A stretch of 64,000 bases of DNA from Bacteroidota bacterium (GTDB lineage Bacteria; Bacteroidota; Bacteroidia; Chitinophagales; Saprospiraceae): assembly GCA_003045895.1 (NCBI GenBank), contig PZPC01000023.1, forward strand, positions 1 to 64,000. Direction: 5' to 3'. The position numbers were made by a program, and so were the translations under genes. Under the pieces are notes generated by a model. It was given only the letters and a program-made list of their open reading frames with translations. It made no database searches and was not told where the DNA came from. Of this stretch, positions 45,326-55,113 are shown piece after piece. Numbering within the stretch: position 1 is the stretch's first letter; every line of letters starts with the position of its first letter.

Positions 45326-45931
45326 ATGAATAATAATTTGCTAGAACAGGTCGATTTTTCTAAAACAAACGGCCTCGTGCCCGTCATTGTACAGGACGCC
45401 CAGACACGGGTGGTGCTCATGCTCGGCTACATGAACGCCGCAGCACTGGCCAAAACCCAGGAAGAGCAGCGGGTCACGTTTTTCAGTCGCTCAAAAAACA
45501 GGTTGTGGACCAAGGGCGAAACCTCTGGCAACTACCTGGAACTGGTAGACCTGCAGCTCGACTGCGACCAGGACACGCTGCTGGCGCTGGTTCATCCCCA
45601 TGGGCCCACTTGCCACACGGGTACGGCTACCTGTTTCGGGACCGCCAACACTGGTGAATTTGTGCCCTACCTGGAAAAAGTGATCCAAAATCGCCGGGAT
45701 TCGCCCACCGACACCTCTTACACCAGCTCCCTATTACGGAAAGGGATCAACAAGGTGGCCCAAAAGGTGGGGGAAGAAGCGGTAGAACTGGTGATTGAAG
45801 CCAAGGATCACAACGCCGACCTCTTCCTCAACGAAGCCGCCGACCTGCTCTACCACTACCTGGTGTTGCTGGCCGCGAAGGACCACACCTGGGCGGAGGT
45901 CATCGCAATTTTAGAAAGCCGGCACCAATAA
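45326..45931 (+). CDS. hisIE: Bifunctional phosphoribosyl-AMP cyclohydrolase / phosphoribosyl-ATP pyrophosphatase
   Basis: VLMLGYMNAAALAKTQEEQRVTFFSRSKNRLWTKGETSGN...HPHGPTCHTG; QKVGEEAVELVIEAKD. Confidence 0.95.
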   Translation: MNNNLLEQVDFSKTNGLVPVIVQDAQTRVVLMLGYMNAAALAKTQEEQRVTFFSRSKNRLWTKGETSGNYLELVDLQLDCDQDTLLALVHPHGPTCHTGTATCFGTANTGEFVPYLEKVIQNRRDSPTDTSYTSSLLRKGINKVAQKVGEEAVELVIEAKDHNADLFLNEAADLLYHYLVLLAAKDHTWAEVIAILESRHQ

Positions 45932-45971
45932 TCTGCTGAAAATGCGCTAACTTTAACAAGAAATTCAGCGT

Positions 45972-46493
45972 ATGGCAGCTGCAAAAACAACCGAGGATAT
46001 TCCAGGACTGGTGAAGGCTCACTTCCTTTCGCCTTTTGGCTGTTTCCTGGTCACGGGTAGCCCGCGTGGCATCCGGTCGGTCAGTTTTGTCGATACCAAG
46101 CCCTGCCCCGCCGGGCCCATCCCGCGGGTGTTGCGCAACGGTGTGAAGCAGTTGGACGAGTACTTCCGGCAGCAGCGCACCGAATTCGACCTGCCGCTGG
46201 ATTTTTCCGGACATACCCACTTTCACCAGGCCGTCTGGCAGGAGCTGCTCAAGATTCCCTACGGCCGTACGACTTCTTACCTCGCCATCGCCGACCGCCT
46301 CGGCGACGTCAAGGCCATCCGCGCCGTGGGCCAGGCCAACCGCAACAACCCCATGGCTATCATCGTGCCCTGCCACCGCGTCATCGCCAAGAATGGCGAC
46401 CTACAGGGCTACTTCTACGGCCTCGACTTCAAGCGCCGCCTGCTGGAGCTCGAGAACCCCCTGAGTTTCGCCCGCCAGGGGAGTTTGTTTTGA
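45972..46493 (+). CDS. ogt: Methylated-DNA--[protein]-cysteine S-methyltransferase
   Basis: IPYGRTTSYLAIADRLGDVKAIRAVGQANRNNPMAIIVPCHRVIAKNGDLQGY (PCHR active site). Confidence 0.93.
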   Translation: MAAAKTTEDIPGLVKAHFLSPFGCFLVTGSPRGIRSVSFVDTKPCPAGPIPRVLRNGVKQLDEYFRQQRTEFDLPLDFSGHTHFHQAVWQELLKIPYGRTTSYLAIADRLGDVKAIRAVGQANRNNPMAIIVPCHRVIAKNGDLQGYFYGLDFKRRLLELENPLSFARQGSLF

Positions 46494-46554
46494 AAGGGGT
46501 CCTCCACTCATCCGGAAGCGATTCTGGGTTGATCGTACCAACCTTGCGGGTCCA

Positions 46555-48330
46555 CTAAAACAAGCTCACGTACCCAAAATGCACCTTGGGCGCGCCCAGG
46601 TCGAAGGGTTGCTGGTCCTGGCGGCCGAAGGCCAGGCTGAGGCCAAAGAGGCCGGCGCGGGTCTCGAAGGCGATGCCGGCGCCGAAGCCCTGGTAGGTCT
46701 GCACGGTATCGCTGTCGGGCTGGCTGTTGAGCGACTGGCTGTCGACGCGCCCCGCATCGAAAAATCCGTAGAGGTAAGAATTGGTTGACAACAGGAAGCG
46801 GTACTCGGCCGTCAGGATGCCGAAGTTGGTGGCGAAGATGCTTTCCTCGTCGAAGCCGCGCAGCAGGCGGTTGCCCCCCAGCCGAAACTGCTCGTTGGCC
46901 AGCACGGGTTCGTTGGCGATGAGGGCGGCGGCCGTGAGACCCAGCTTCACGACTCCGCGCTGCCCCAGCGGCCGGTACAGGGCCGCCCGGGTTTCCAGGC
47001 GGTACTGGGCGCTCTTGAGGGTCAGGTTGTCGTAGAGTTCGGCGAAGCCAAAATTTTTCACTTGGGGATTGGTGCGGATGGTTTTCTGGCCGGCGCTGCC
47101 CTGGAGTTGCCACTCCCAGCCCCGGCGCGGATTGGTGCGGTAGTCGAGCTGCCGGAAATCGAAGCCCAGCCCGAAGGCGCGCCGCCGGACGTCGAGGGTG
47201 TCGGGCAGCTGCTGGAAGCGGGCCAGGTTGGTGCTGTCGACGCCCAGGAGGTTCGTTTGCCGTTGCGACCAGAACGCCTGCACGGTGCGCCCCCCGCGCA
47301 GCAGGTAGTCGACCCCCAGCTGCCAGTTGAGGTTGATGAAATTCGTGTCGCGGCGGTAGAAATCCAGCTGGGCGTCGATGCCGAAGGGGAGATCGAGTAG
47401 GTAGGGGTAGTTGAAGGCCAGGTCGAGGCGTTGGGTCAGCGGCCGCAACTGCTCGAAGGCCAGCTGGATGACTTCTCCCTTGCCGAAGCTGTTTTGCAGA
47501 GCGGCGTCCAGTTGGCCGGTCACCAGCAGGCGGCCGGTTTGGCGGCTGTTGGGCAGCACCCCCACGACGAAGTCGAAGCGGCTGGCGCGTTTCGGCGCCA
47601 ACTCGAGCAGCAGGCGGGCCTGGTTGCCGATGAACTGCACCCGCGGCGGATTTTTCAATTGCAAAAAGGCCAACTCCTGCAGGCGTTGCTGCACCCGCTG
47701 GATGACGCTTTCGTTGTAGGGTTGCCCGGGCGTCAGGCTCAGGTATTGTTCTAGGTAGCTGGTACTGATCTGGGCCTCCCCGTCGAGGTCGATGCGTTCG
47801 AAGAAGATCAGGGTGCCCCGGTCGACGGTGATGGTGGCGGCCACTGCTCCCGGCGCGGCCCAGCGCAAACTGTCGAGGCGCACCCGCGCAAAGGGAAAGC
47901 CATTGTTGGCCGCCACTTGGGCCAGGCGCTTTTGCAGGGCCAGCCATTCGGCGTAGTCCAGGGGTTTGTTTTCGAACAACCGGGCCCGGAAGCCCGCCTT
48001 GCTCAGCCAGGATTCCGGCACTTCGCCACCGGCCAGCTGCAACCACTGGTAGCGGGGGCCGCCGTGGAGGAGGGCGGTATACTGGCGGTCCTGGCGCACC
48101 AGGGTGTCGACGGAAGCCTCCAGGTAGCCCGCCTGCAGGAGGGCCTGCGCAAAGGTGCTCACGGCCTGCCACACGCTGCTGCTGTCGGGTTGGCTGGCGG
48201 CGGGCCAGTCGGCCGCTTTGGCCAGGGCCACCGAGTCGGTATCCGTGGGCAGGATGCGCAACGTCCAGGGCTGGGCAGTGACGGCAGCAGCAAAGAACAA
48301 CAAAAGTAAAACTACCCGCAGTGATCGCAT
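46555..48330 (-). CDS. BamA/TamA-family outer membrane protein (POTRA + surface-antigen barrel)
   Basis: Signal peptide, POTRA-like region, barrel motif EQFRLGGNRLLRGFDEESIFATNFGILTAEYRFLL. Confidence 0.85.
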   Translation of the reverse strand: MRSLRVVLLLLFFAAAVTAQPWTLRILPTDTDSVALAKAADWPAASQPDSSSVWQAVSTFAQALLQAGYLEASVDTLVRQDRQYTALLHGGPRYQWLQLAGGEVPESWLSKAGFRARLFENKPLDYAEWLALQKRLAQVAANNGFPFARVRLDSLRWAAPGAVAATITVDRGTLIFFERIDLDGEAQISTSYLEQYLSLTPGQPYNESVIQRVQQRLQELAFLQLKNPPRVQFIGNQARLLLELAPKRASRFDFVVGVLPNSRQTGRLLVTGQLDAALQNSFGKGEVIQLAFEQLRPLTQRLDLAFNYPYLLDLPFGIDAQLDFYRRDTNFINLNWQLGVDYLLRGGRTVQAFWSQRQTNLLGVDSTNLARFQQLPDTLDVRRRAFGLGFDFRQLDYRTNPRRGWEWQLQGSAGQKTIRTNPQVKNFGFAELYDNLTLKSAQYRLETRAALYRPLGQRGVVKLGLTAAALIANEPVLANEQFRLGGNRLLRGFDEESIFATNFGILTAEYRFLLSTNSYLYGFFDAGRVDSQSLNSQPDSDTVQTYQGFGAGIAFETRAGLFGLSLAFGRQDQQPFDLGAPKVHFGYVSLF

Positions 48331-48339
48331 GTTAAGTAA

Positions 48340-48389
48340 TTTGACGGAAATAGCGCCTGCCGCGCCACGCGGTAACTGATCCCGTCACT
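48340..48389 (+). repeat. REP-like repeat, copy B
   Basis: tTTGACGGAAATAGCGCCTGCCGCGCCACGCGGTAACTGATCCCGTCACT; hairpins TGACGG/CCGTCA and CCGCG-CCA-CGCGG. Confidence 0.85.
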
Positions 48390-48481
48390 AAGATTAACTG
48401 ACTCCAAAGTTTCCCCTTGATAACGTTTTTATCGGGGAATCGTTATATCCTTGTTGTTCGAACAGTACCAATAATACTCAG

Positions 48482-49648
48482 ATGGCTGGTCTTTATCTCC
48501 ATATTCCTTTTTGCAAACAAGCTTGTAACTATTGCAATTTCCATTTTTCTACTTCCCTGAAGTACAAGCAGGAGATGGTGCAGGCCATTGGCCAGGAGAT
48601 TTTGCTGCGCCAGGATTACCTGGCAGACAAGACGCTGGATTCCATCTACTTCGGTGGCGGCACGCCTTCCCTGCTGGATGCGGAGGAGCTGGACTACCTG
48701 TTCGGGTGCATACGGTCGGTATTCACGCTGAAGGAAGGCATCGAGATTACGCTGGAAGCCAACCCCGATGATTTTAGCGAAGCAAAGCTCCGCGTCTGGC
48801 AAGCCTCGCCCATCAACCGGCTGAGCATTGGCATCCAGTCTTTTTCCGACGACGACCTGCGGTTCATGAACCGCGCCCACAACGCCAGCGAAGCCACCCA
48901 GTGCCTCACCCTGGCCCGCGCCTACGGCTTTGACAACCTGACGGTGGACCTCATCTACGGCGCCCCCACGACGAGCGACGCCGTGTGGCAAACCAACGTG
49001 CAGACCCTCCTCGATCACCAGGTTCCCCATATTTCCTGCTACGCCCTGACGGTGGAACCCCGGACGGCCCTCGACCACCAAATCCGCAAGGGGCTGGTGC
49101 CGCCGGTGGTGGAAGAGCAGGCCGCCCGCCAGTTTGAGCAACTCATGGGCTGGCTCACCGCGGCGGGTTACCTGCACTACGAGATTAGCAATTTTGCGCG
49201 CCCCGGCCACCTGGCGCAACACAACAGCAGCTACTGGCAAAGCCGGCATTACCTGGGCGTGGGCCCGTCGGCACACAGCTTCAACGGCCATTCCCGGCAG
49301 TGGAACGTCGCCAATAACGCCTTCTACCTGCAAGCCTTGCGCGCGCGTACCGCGCCCGACCACGATCCGGCGGCGGCCAACCAGGCCCTCTTCGAAATGG
49401 AGATCCTCAGCCCCGCCGACCAGTACAACGAGGCCGTCATGACGGGCCTGCGCACCATGTGGGGCGTCGATCCGACTCGCTTTCCGGCTCCCTTCCAGCA
49501 GCATTTCCTGGCCCATATCCCCCCTCTCGTGGCGGACGGGCTGGTGGAACTCCGCCACGAAAACTACGTGCTAACCCCCGCTGGCCGCTTGCTGGCGGAT
49601 GGGATTGCCAGTGACTTGTTTTACGGGGTGGAGGGAGCGGATGAATAG
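48482..49648 (+). CDS. hemW: Radical SAM heme chaperone HemW
   Basis: AGLYLHIPFCKQACNYCNFHFSTS (CxxxCxxC), YFGGGTPSLL. Confidence 0.9.
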   Translation: MAGLYLHIPFCKQACNYCNFHFSTSLKYKQEMVQAIGQEILLRQDYLADKTLDSIYFGGGTPSLLDAEELDYLFGCIRSVFTLKEGIEITLEANPDDFSEAKLRVWQASPINRLSIGIQSFSDDDLRFMNRAHNASEATQCLTLARAYGFDNLTVDLIYGAPTTSDAVWQTNVQTLLDHQVPHISCYALTVEPRTALDHQIRKGLVPPVVEEQAARQFEQLMGWLTAAGYLHYEISNFARPGHLAQHNSSYWQSRHYLGVGPSAHSFNGHSRQWNVANNAFYLQALRARTAPDHDPAAANQALFEMEILSPADQYNEAVMTGLRTMWGVDPTRFPAPFQQHFLAHIPPLVADGLVELRHENYVLTPAGRLLADGIASDLFYGVEGADE

Positions 49649-49744
49649 CTGTTTTCTGTAAGCGCCGGGTAAATATTTACTGACTCCTCTTCCGCACCCC
49701 TATACGCTAAATCAGAGAATTACAAAAAACTAAAATTTTGATGG

Positions 49745-49803
49745 ATACAATTTATCCACGAAATCTCGGAGGGAGACTCCGAGATTTCGTAGATAAATTG
49801 TAT
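49745..49803. repeat. 27-bp-arm hairpin (one mismatch), upstream of the DUF4143 ATPase
   Basis: ATACAATTTATC-C-ACGAAATCTCGGAG / GGAGA / CTCCGAGATTTCGT-A-GATAAATTGTAT. Confidence 0.85.
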
Positions 49804-49820
49804 GTTTAGTAAAAAAACCG

Positions 49821-50960
49821 ATGCACCCGGTACTTCCCAGATTCAGCGACCAGCAGGAAATACAACAACTTATGGGGATTTTCCCCGTCACCGCTATCCT
49901 GGGGCCGCGCCAGGTAGGCAAGACCACGCTGGCCAAAACCTTCCAACCCGATCACCTTTTTGATTTGGAAAATCCACGCGACTATGCGCGCCTGGAAAAT
50001 CCACAACTTGTGCTGGAGCGACTGGAAGGCTTGATTATGATCGATGAAATACAGCGCAAGCCGGATCTGTTTCCATTGATCCGGTATCTGGTAGACCAGT
50101 ATCCGCAGCAGCGGTATTTAATTCCGGGAAGCGCCTCTTCCACGTTGAAGCAGCAGAGCGGCGAATCGCTGGCGGGCCGCATTGGCTACTACTTCCTTTC
50201 GGGGTTCAATTTAGCCGATGTAGGCGTGGCGCAACTCGACGAGCTGTGGCTAAAAGGCGGGTTCCCCCGCTCTTTTCTCGCCAATTCGGACGCGGACAGT
50301 GCGCTTTGGCGAAACAATTTTATCGCTACCTTTTTAGAAAAAGACCTCGCTTTTTTAGGGGTGCGGATTCCTTCTTCCGTGATGTATCGCTTCTGGCTCA
50401 TGCTCAGCCATTATCACGGTCAAACGGTGAATTACAGTGAATTGGGGCGATCATTTGGCGCCTCAGATAAAACGGTTAAGCACTATTTGTCCATTCTGGA
50501 AGACACTTTCATGATCCGCCTACTCCTGCCCTGGCACACCAACGCAGGCAAGCGCCTGGTGAAAAGCCCTAAAATATACCTCCGTGATTCGGGCATTTTT
50601 CATTCACTACAATCGATCAACAACCTGGCAGAACTCCATTTGTCGCCAAAACTGGGGGCATCATGGGAGGGATTTGCGCTGGAAGAGTTGGCGGCACATT
50701 TGTCAAAAAGAGACAATGAACTGTTCTTCTACGGTTCGCACAAAGGCGTAGCATTAGATTTGTATTGGCAAAACCAGGGAAAACCCTTTGGTGCAGAATT
50801 CAAATTCATGGATGCCCCGAAGGCCACTAAATCTATGCACCAGGCCATCGAAGACCTCTCCCTGGCACACCTGTGGGTCATCTATCCAGGCGACCAATCC
50901 TACCCGCTGACGAAGCAGATTACGGTCGTACCGCTGGCGCAGTTGGGGCTGTTGGGGTGA
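49821..50960 (+). CDS. AAA ATPase with DUF4143-type C-terminal domain
   Basis: ILGPRQVGKTTLAKTF, LIMIDEIQRKPDLFPLIRYLVDQ, LEDTFMIRLLLPW. Confidence 0.9.
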   Translation: MHPVLPRFSDQQEIQQLMGIFPVTAILGPRQVGKTTLAKTFQPDHLFDLENPRDYARLENPQLVLERLEGLIMIDEIQRKPDLFPLIRYLVDQYPQQRYLIPGSASSTLKQQSGESLAGRIGYYFLSGFNLADVGVAQLDELWLKGGFPRSFLANSDADSALWRNNFIATFLEKDLAFLGVRIPSSVMYRFWLMLSHYHGQTVNYSELGRSFGASDKTVKHYLSILEDTFMIRLLLPWHTNAGKRLVKSPKIYLRDSGIFHSLQSINNLAELHLSPKLGASWEGFALEELAAHLSKRDNELFFYGSHKGVALDLYWQNQGKPFGAEFKFMDAPKATKSMHQAIEDLSLAHLWVIYPGDQSYPLTKQITVVPLAQLGLLG

Positions 50961-51115
50961 GTTGGTTAAGAGCACACTGGTCAACCTTCGCCAATACAAG
51001 CCGCGCAGCGCGCCAGTAACCTCTTTCCCACCAGAAAACCATAATTTCCCACGAGTTCACTACATTTGAATCAGGTTTACACCAGTTCAACAAATGCCCC
51101 GTCGGGGGAAGGCAG

Positions 51116-52864
51116 ATGGATCGCGATTTTAATGTGCTCTACCGGATTGCTTTCTTGATCTGCCTACTGGGCATCGTCGGGTTGATTACGGATTTTGGTT
51201 ACGACCAGACCAACCTGTTGCAGAGCGGATTGATCGGTTTTTATTTCTTTGTTTTGGTGGTGGGGATCGGCACGACCGTGTTGCGGTACCTGACCAGGCG
51301 CAAGCTCATTCGCGCCAAGGTTGTCGTTTTCGACGCCGTGACCATCCTGTTCTCAGTGTGGGTGATGATTTACCATTTGTTTCTTTACGAGACCAGCAGC
51401 GAGTTGCCGTTTCTGCACAACGACAATTGGGTGAAGTTTGCCGTAGTGCTGACCTTCATCCGCGAGTTTTCGGAGCTGCGGCTCAACTTCAACCGGACGA
51501 TCCTCAATCCGGCCCAGCTGTTTATTCTGAGTTTTCTGGTCATGATCCTTTTGGGGGCTTTTCTTCTGGCGCTCCCCAACGCCACCCAAACCGGTATCTC
51601 CTCGCTGGACGCCTTGTTTACCTCCACCAGTGCCGTCTGTGTGACGGGGCTGATCGTGGTGGATACGGGCAGCTTTTTTACCGACTTCGGGCAGATCGTC
51701 ATCCTGGGGCTCATCCAGATCGGCGGCCTGGGCATCCTCACGTTCGCCAGTTACTTCAGCTACTTTTTCAAGGGCGGTACGACCTACGAAAACCAGCTGG
51801 TCCTGAGCGACATGACCAGCAACCAGAAAATTGGCGAGGTGTTCTCGACACTCAAATACGTCCTCCTCATCACCTTTGCCATTGAGCTGATTGCCGCAGT
51901 ACTCCTCTTCGTCAGCCTGGAAGGCCAGCATTTTGATTCCTTGTCGGAGCGGGGATTTTTTGCGATTTTCCACGCCGTCTCCGCTTTCTGTAACGCCGGT
52001 TTTTCCACCCTCCCCAACGGGCTCTACGAAGAAGGCTTTCGCTACAACTACTTTATGCAGTTGGTCATCATTGCTACCTTCGGACTGGGTGGGTTGGGTT
52101 TCCCCATTCTGGTCAACCTCGCCAACTACCTGAAGTACCGGGTTACCAAAGCCTTTTCTCCCGCCACAGCCCGGGCCATTTACCGGCCCTGGGTGCTGAA
52201 CATCAATAGCCGCATTACCCTGATCACGACCTTTTCACTGACCATTATCGGGTTTGCCTTGTTCTATGTATTGGAATACCACCATACCCTGGCGGCACAC
52301 GAAGGTTTCGGCAAGGTAGTGACCGCCCTGTTTGGGGCAACCACCCCCCGCACGGCGGGCTTCAACACGGTGGACATGACGGCCCTGCAATTCCCCACGC
52401 TCATGATCATCCTGTTCCTGATGTGGGTGGGTGCCTCCCCTGCCTCTACGGGTGGGGGTATAAAAACCAGTACCTTTGCCCTCGCCATGCTGAACATCCT
52501 GAGCCTGGCCAAGGGCAAGTCGAGAATAGAATTGTACCGCCGGGAAATTGCCGACCTTTCGGTGCGGCGGGCGTTTGCAGTCATTGCCTTGTCGCTGTTT
52601 GTGATCGGCCTGGGGATTATGCTCATCTCTGTGTTCGACAGCGACAAAGACCTGATGAGCATCGCCTTCGAATGTTTTTCGGCTTACAGTACCGTGGGGT
52701 TGAGCATTGGGCTGACTGCTTCCCTCAGCAGCGCGGGCAAGTTCATCCTTATCCTCATCATGTTTATCGGCCGGGTCAGCATGTTGTCGATTATGATTGC
52801 CGTGGTGAAAAAGATCAAGCACAAAAATTACCGCTACCCGACCGAAGAAATTACCATCAACTAA
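51116..52864 (+). CDS. TrkH/KtrB family potassium uptake membrane subunit
   Basis: SLDALFTSTSAVCVTGLIVVDTG, AVSAFCNAGFS, WVGASPASTGGGIKTSTFAL, SAYSTVGLSIGLT. Confidence 0.93.
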   Translation: MDRDFNVLYRIAFLICLLGIVGLITDFGYDQTNLLQSGLIGFYFFVLVVGIGTTVLRYLTRRKLIRAKVVVFDAVTILFSVWVMIYHLFLYETSSELPFLHNDNWVKFAVVLTFIREFSELRLNFNRTILNPAQLFILSFLVMILLGAFLLALPNATQTGISSLDALFTSTSAVCVTGLIVVDTGSFFTDFGQIVILGLIQIGGLGILTFASYFSYFFKGGTTYENQLVLSDMTSNQKIGEVFSTLKYVLLITFAIELIAAVLLFVSLEGQHFDSLSERGFFAIFHAVSAFCNAGFSTLPNGLYEEGFRYNYFMQLVIIATFGLGGLGFPILVNLANYLKYRVTKAFSPATARAIYRPWVLNINSRITLITTFSLTIIGFALFYVLEYHHTLAAHEGFGKVVTALFGATTPRTAGFNTVDMTALQFPTLMIILFLMWVGASPASTGGGIKTSTFALAMLNILSLAKGKSRIELYRREIADLSVRRAFAVIALSLFVIGLGIMLISVFDSDKDLMSIAFECFSAYSTVGLSIGLTASLSSAGKFILILIMFIGRVSMLSIMIAVVKKIKHKNYRYPTEEITIN

Positions 52865-52917
52865 GGAGCATTAAAAAAATAAATTTACCTTTTGCCCACT
52901 ACTAAGCCTTGAAAAAT

Positions 52918-53598
52918 ATGAAATACATCATCATTGGCCTGGGAAATTTTGGTGCCTCACTGGCAGAAAAGCTCACGGCCATGGGCAACGAGGTGATCGG
53001 TATTGACCGCCGTATGGAGAAGGTCGATTTCCTCAAGGAGCGGATATCCCACACCATCTGCATGGATGCTACCGACGAGTTTACCGTCTCGGGTTTGCCC
53101 CTGAAAGATACGGACGTGGTGATCGTGGCCATCGGCGAAGACCAGGGTGCCAACGTCATGGCAACGGCGTTGATGAAAAATTTACAGGTCAAACGCCTCA
53201 TTGGCCGGGCACTGAACCCCCTCCACCAACGGGTGCTGAAAGCCCTGGGCGTAGACGAGATCATCCACCCCGAGGAAGAAACCGCCGAGCGCTGGGCCAA
53301 CAAACTCTGCCTCAGCGGCGTGGTCGATTCTTTTGACCTGAATAATGACTACAGCATCATCGAAGTGAAATTACCCCCCGCCTACATCGGCAAAAAAATG
53401 TCGGAACTGGATTTTATCCACAAGTACAACATCCTCATACTCACGACCATCAAACAAACGGCTACGGGAAAAAACCTGAGCGTGTCTACCATGGAGAGCC
53501 TGGCCAAATCGGACCCCCTGCTCGGAGCCGAAGACCTCCTGATCCTCTACGGTACCAGCAAGGACCTGCGGTATTTTTTGAAGCAAAAGGCACAGTGA
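52918..53598 (+). CDS. TrkA/KtrA family K+ uptake regulatory subunit
   Basis: MKYIIIGLGNFGASLAEKLTAMGNEVIGIDRR...; RCK_N + RCK_C; follows the TrkH gene. Confidence 0.93.
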   Translation: MKYIIIGLGNFGASLAEKLTAMGNEVIGIDRRMEKVDFLKERISHTICMDATDEFTVSGLPLKDTDVVIVAIGEDQGANVMATALMKNLQVKRLIGRALNPLHQRVLKALGVDEIIHPEEETAERWANKLCLSGVVDSFDLNNDYSIIEVKLPPAYIGKKMSELDFIHKYNILILTTIKQTATGKNLSVSTMESLAKSDPLLGAEDLLILYGTSKDLRYFLKQKAQ

Positions 53599-53783
53599 TT
53601 TGACCGCGAAATAATTAGCAACCTGCATTTTGCGGGGTAACAATAATCTGCTGGCCCAGTGACCAACATCACTGATCTTTCCTTTTTTTAGGCCTAATCT
53701 TGTGTTGTTTAATAAAAACCTGTGCGGTTAATTTTTGTGGCTCATTCGGGTCACAGAACTTCCGCGCGTCAACCACAACAGTT

Positions 53784-53996
53784 ATGACAAAAAATATGGG
53801 AACAGCAGACCGGATTATCAGGACGATAATCGCGGCCATCATCGCTACGCTTTATTTTACCAATGTGATTACGGGTACGCTGGGCATCGTGCTGGTGGCC
53901 CTGGCCGTAATCTTTGTCTTCACCAGCGCCATCAGTTTCTGCCCGCTCTACACGCTTTTTGGCCTGAGTAGCTGCGCCAAGCCGGAGCAGGGGTAA
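53784..53996 (+). CDS. DUF2892 (YgaP-like) membrane protein
   Basis: MTKNMGTADRIIRTIIAAIIATLYFTNVITGTLGIVLVALAVIFVFTSAISFCPLYTLFGLSSC. Confidence 0.85.
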   Translation: MTKNMGTADRIIRTIIAAIIATLYFTNVITGTLGIVLVALAVIFVFTSAISFCPLYTLFGLSSCAKPEQG

Positions 53997-54410
53997 AATA
54001 AAATGGGTGATGCTCATATAAGAAGAAGGGCTTTCTCCTAAAAACCGTTTTAGCAATTTTCGCCTTTTTTTGCCTTTTCTCCCTTTAGGGTCGGGGTTAG
54101 AAAAGGCAAAAATCGCCATGAAGACAAGGGGACACGGAGGTTAGGCAGGAGAATTATTAAAACTCCCAATGTAACCTCTATGCCCTTTCCCCCCCCCTCC
54201 CTCAGGGCTGTCGAATCTAAAAACAGATAATATGATCAACAGCGTTTTCTCCTAAAATTGGTTCTCGCACCTGCCACGTCTTCAGCGTCGGCGACTCGCG
54301 GCGAAAGAGTTTGCCACGCTTTTTAGCGTGGACGTGCTTTTAAACTTTGTTGATCGTCGCTGCACACCTCTGATGAGAACCCATCCCCCAGCCCACGCCG
54401 AAGGGGCGTG

Positions 54411-54820
54411 GGAGGCGTGCTGCGCGCATTCGCGAGGTTTTTACGGTTGTGAACAGCCGTCTATCGGCCATTGTAAAAAGTTGACTAGCCGTAATTCCTC
54501 GCCTTGGGGGCAATAGCTTCAGACTTATTGCAGGTTAACCTGCCAGCGTTTAATTTACTGCTAGCCTCGGCAGAAATCGCGCGTCTGGACTCCCTTCCTT
54601 TTCAAGGGAAGGGCGGGGGATGGGTTCTCAAGGGGAGGCGTGCTGCGCGCATTCGCGAGGTTTTTACGGTTGTGAACAGCCGTCTATCGGCCATTGTAAA
54701 AAGTTGACTAGCCGTAATTTATCGCCTTGGGGGCAATAGCTTTAGACTTGTTGCATGCCAACTGCCAGCGTTGAATTTACTGCTAGCCTCGGCAGAAATC
54801 GCGCGTCTGGACTCCCTTTA
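54411..54820. repeat. Two tandem diverged copies of a ~186-bp unit (period ~223 bp)
   Basis: 'ggaggcgtgctgcgcgcattcgcgaggtttttacggttgtgaacagccgtctatcggccattgtaaaaagttgactagccgtaatt...cggcagaaatcgcgcgtctggactccctt' at 54411 and 54634. Confidence 0.9.
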
Positions 54821-54821
54821 G

Positions 54822-54869
54822 AACCCATCCCCCAGCCCACGCCGAAGGAGCGTGGGCGGGGGATGGGTT
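54822..54869. repeat. Long GC-rich palindrome
   Basis: AACCCATCCCCC-A-GCCCACGC-CGAAGGA-GCGTGGGC-GGGGGATGGGTT; left half also at 54377-54411. Confidence 0.85.
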
Positions 54870-55113
54870 TACTGAAATGCGCGATTTTGGATAAACATCG
54901 CGATAACGTATTAAAAATTTCCAGATTCGACAGCGCCCCTTTCCCTGTCTGCGCAGCAAAAAAACAACCTTTCGCAGCCCCATCTGGCTGACCTCGTGCC
55001 AAATCCCCCCCGATCTACAGCATTTTTCCCACACTTCATTGCTTGAACACGACTGTTGGTTGCTCATTTAGTAGTTTTGCTCCCGTTTATTAGATCGCAA
55101 AACAACTATCCAC

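Noticed and set aside
46508-48172. 554-aa minus-strand ORF in an alternative frame of the BamA/TamA-like gene
   Set aside because: Low-complexity P/A/R/G-rich translation typical of a shifted frame; the 46555-48330 frame has signal peptide and barrel motifs.
54189-54197. C9 tract as a second phase-variation site
   Set aside because: It sits in apparently non-coding sequence; the only ORF through it (MPFPPPSLRAVESKNR) is too short to support.
54328-55067. Small ORFs (62-94 aa) in the tandem repeat region
   Set aside because: They arise from GC-rich repeat and palindrome sequence, differ between the two copies and look non-coding.
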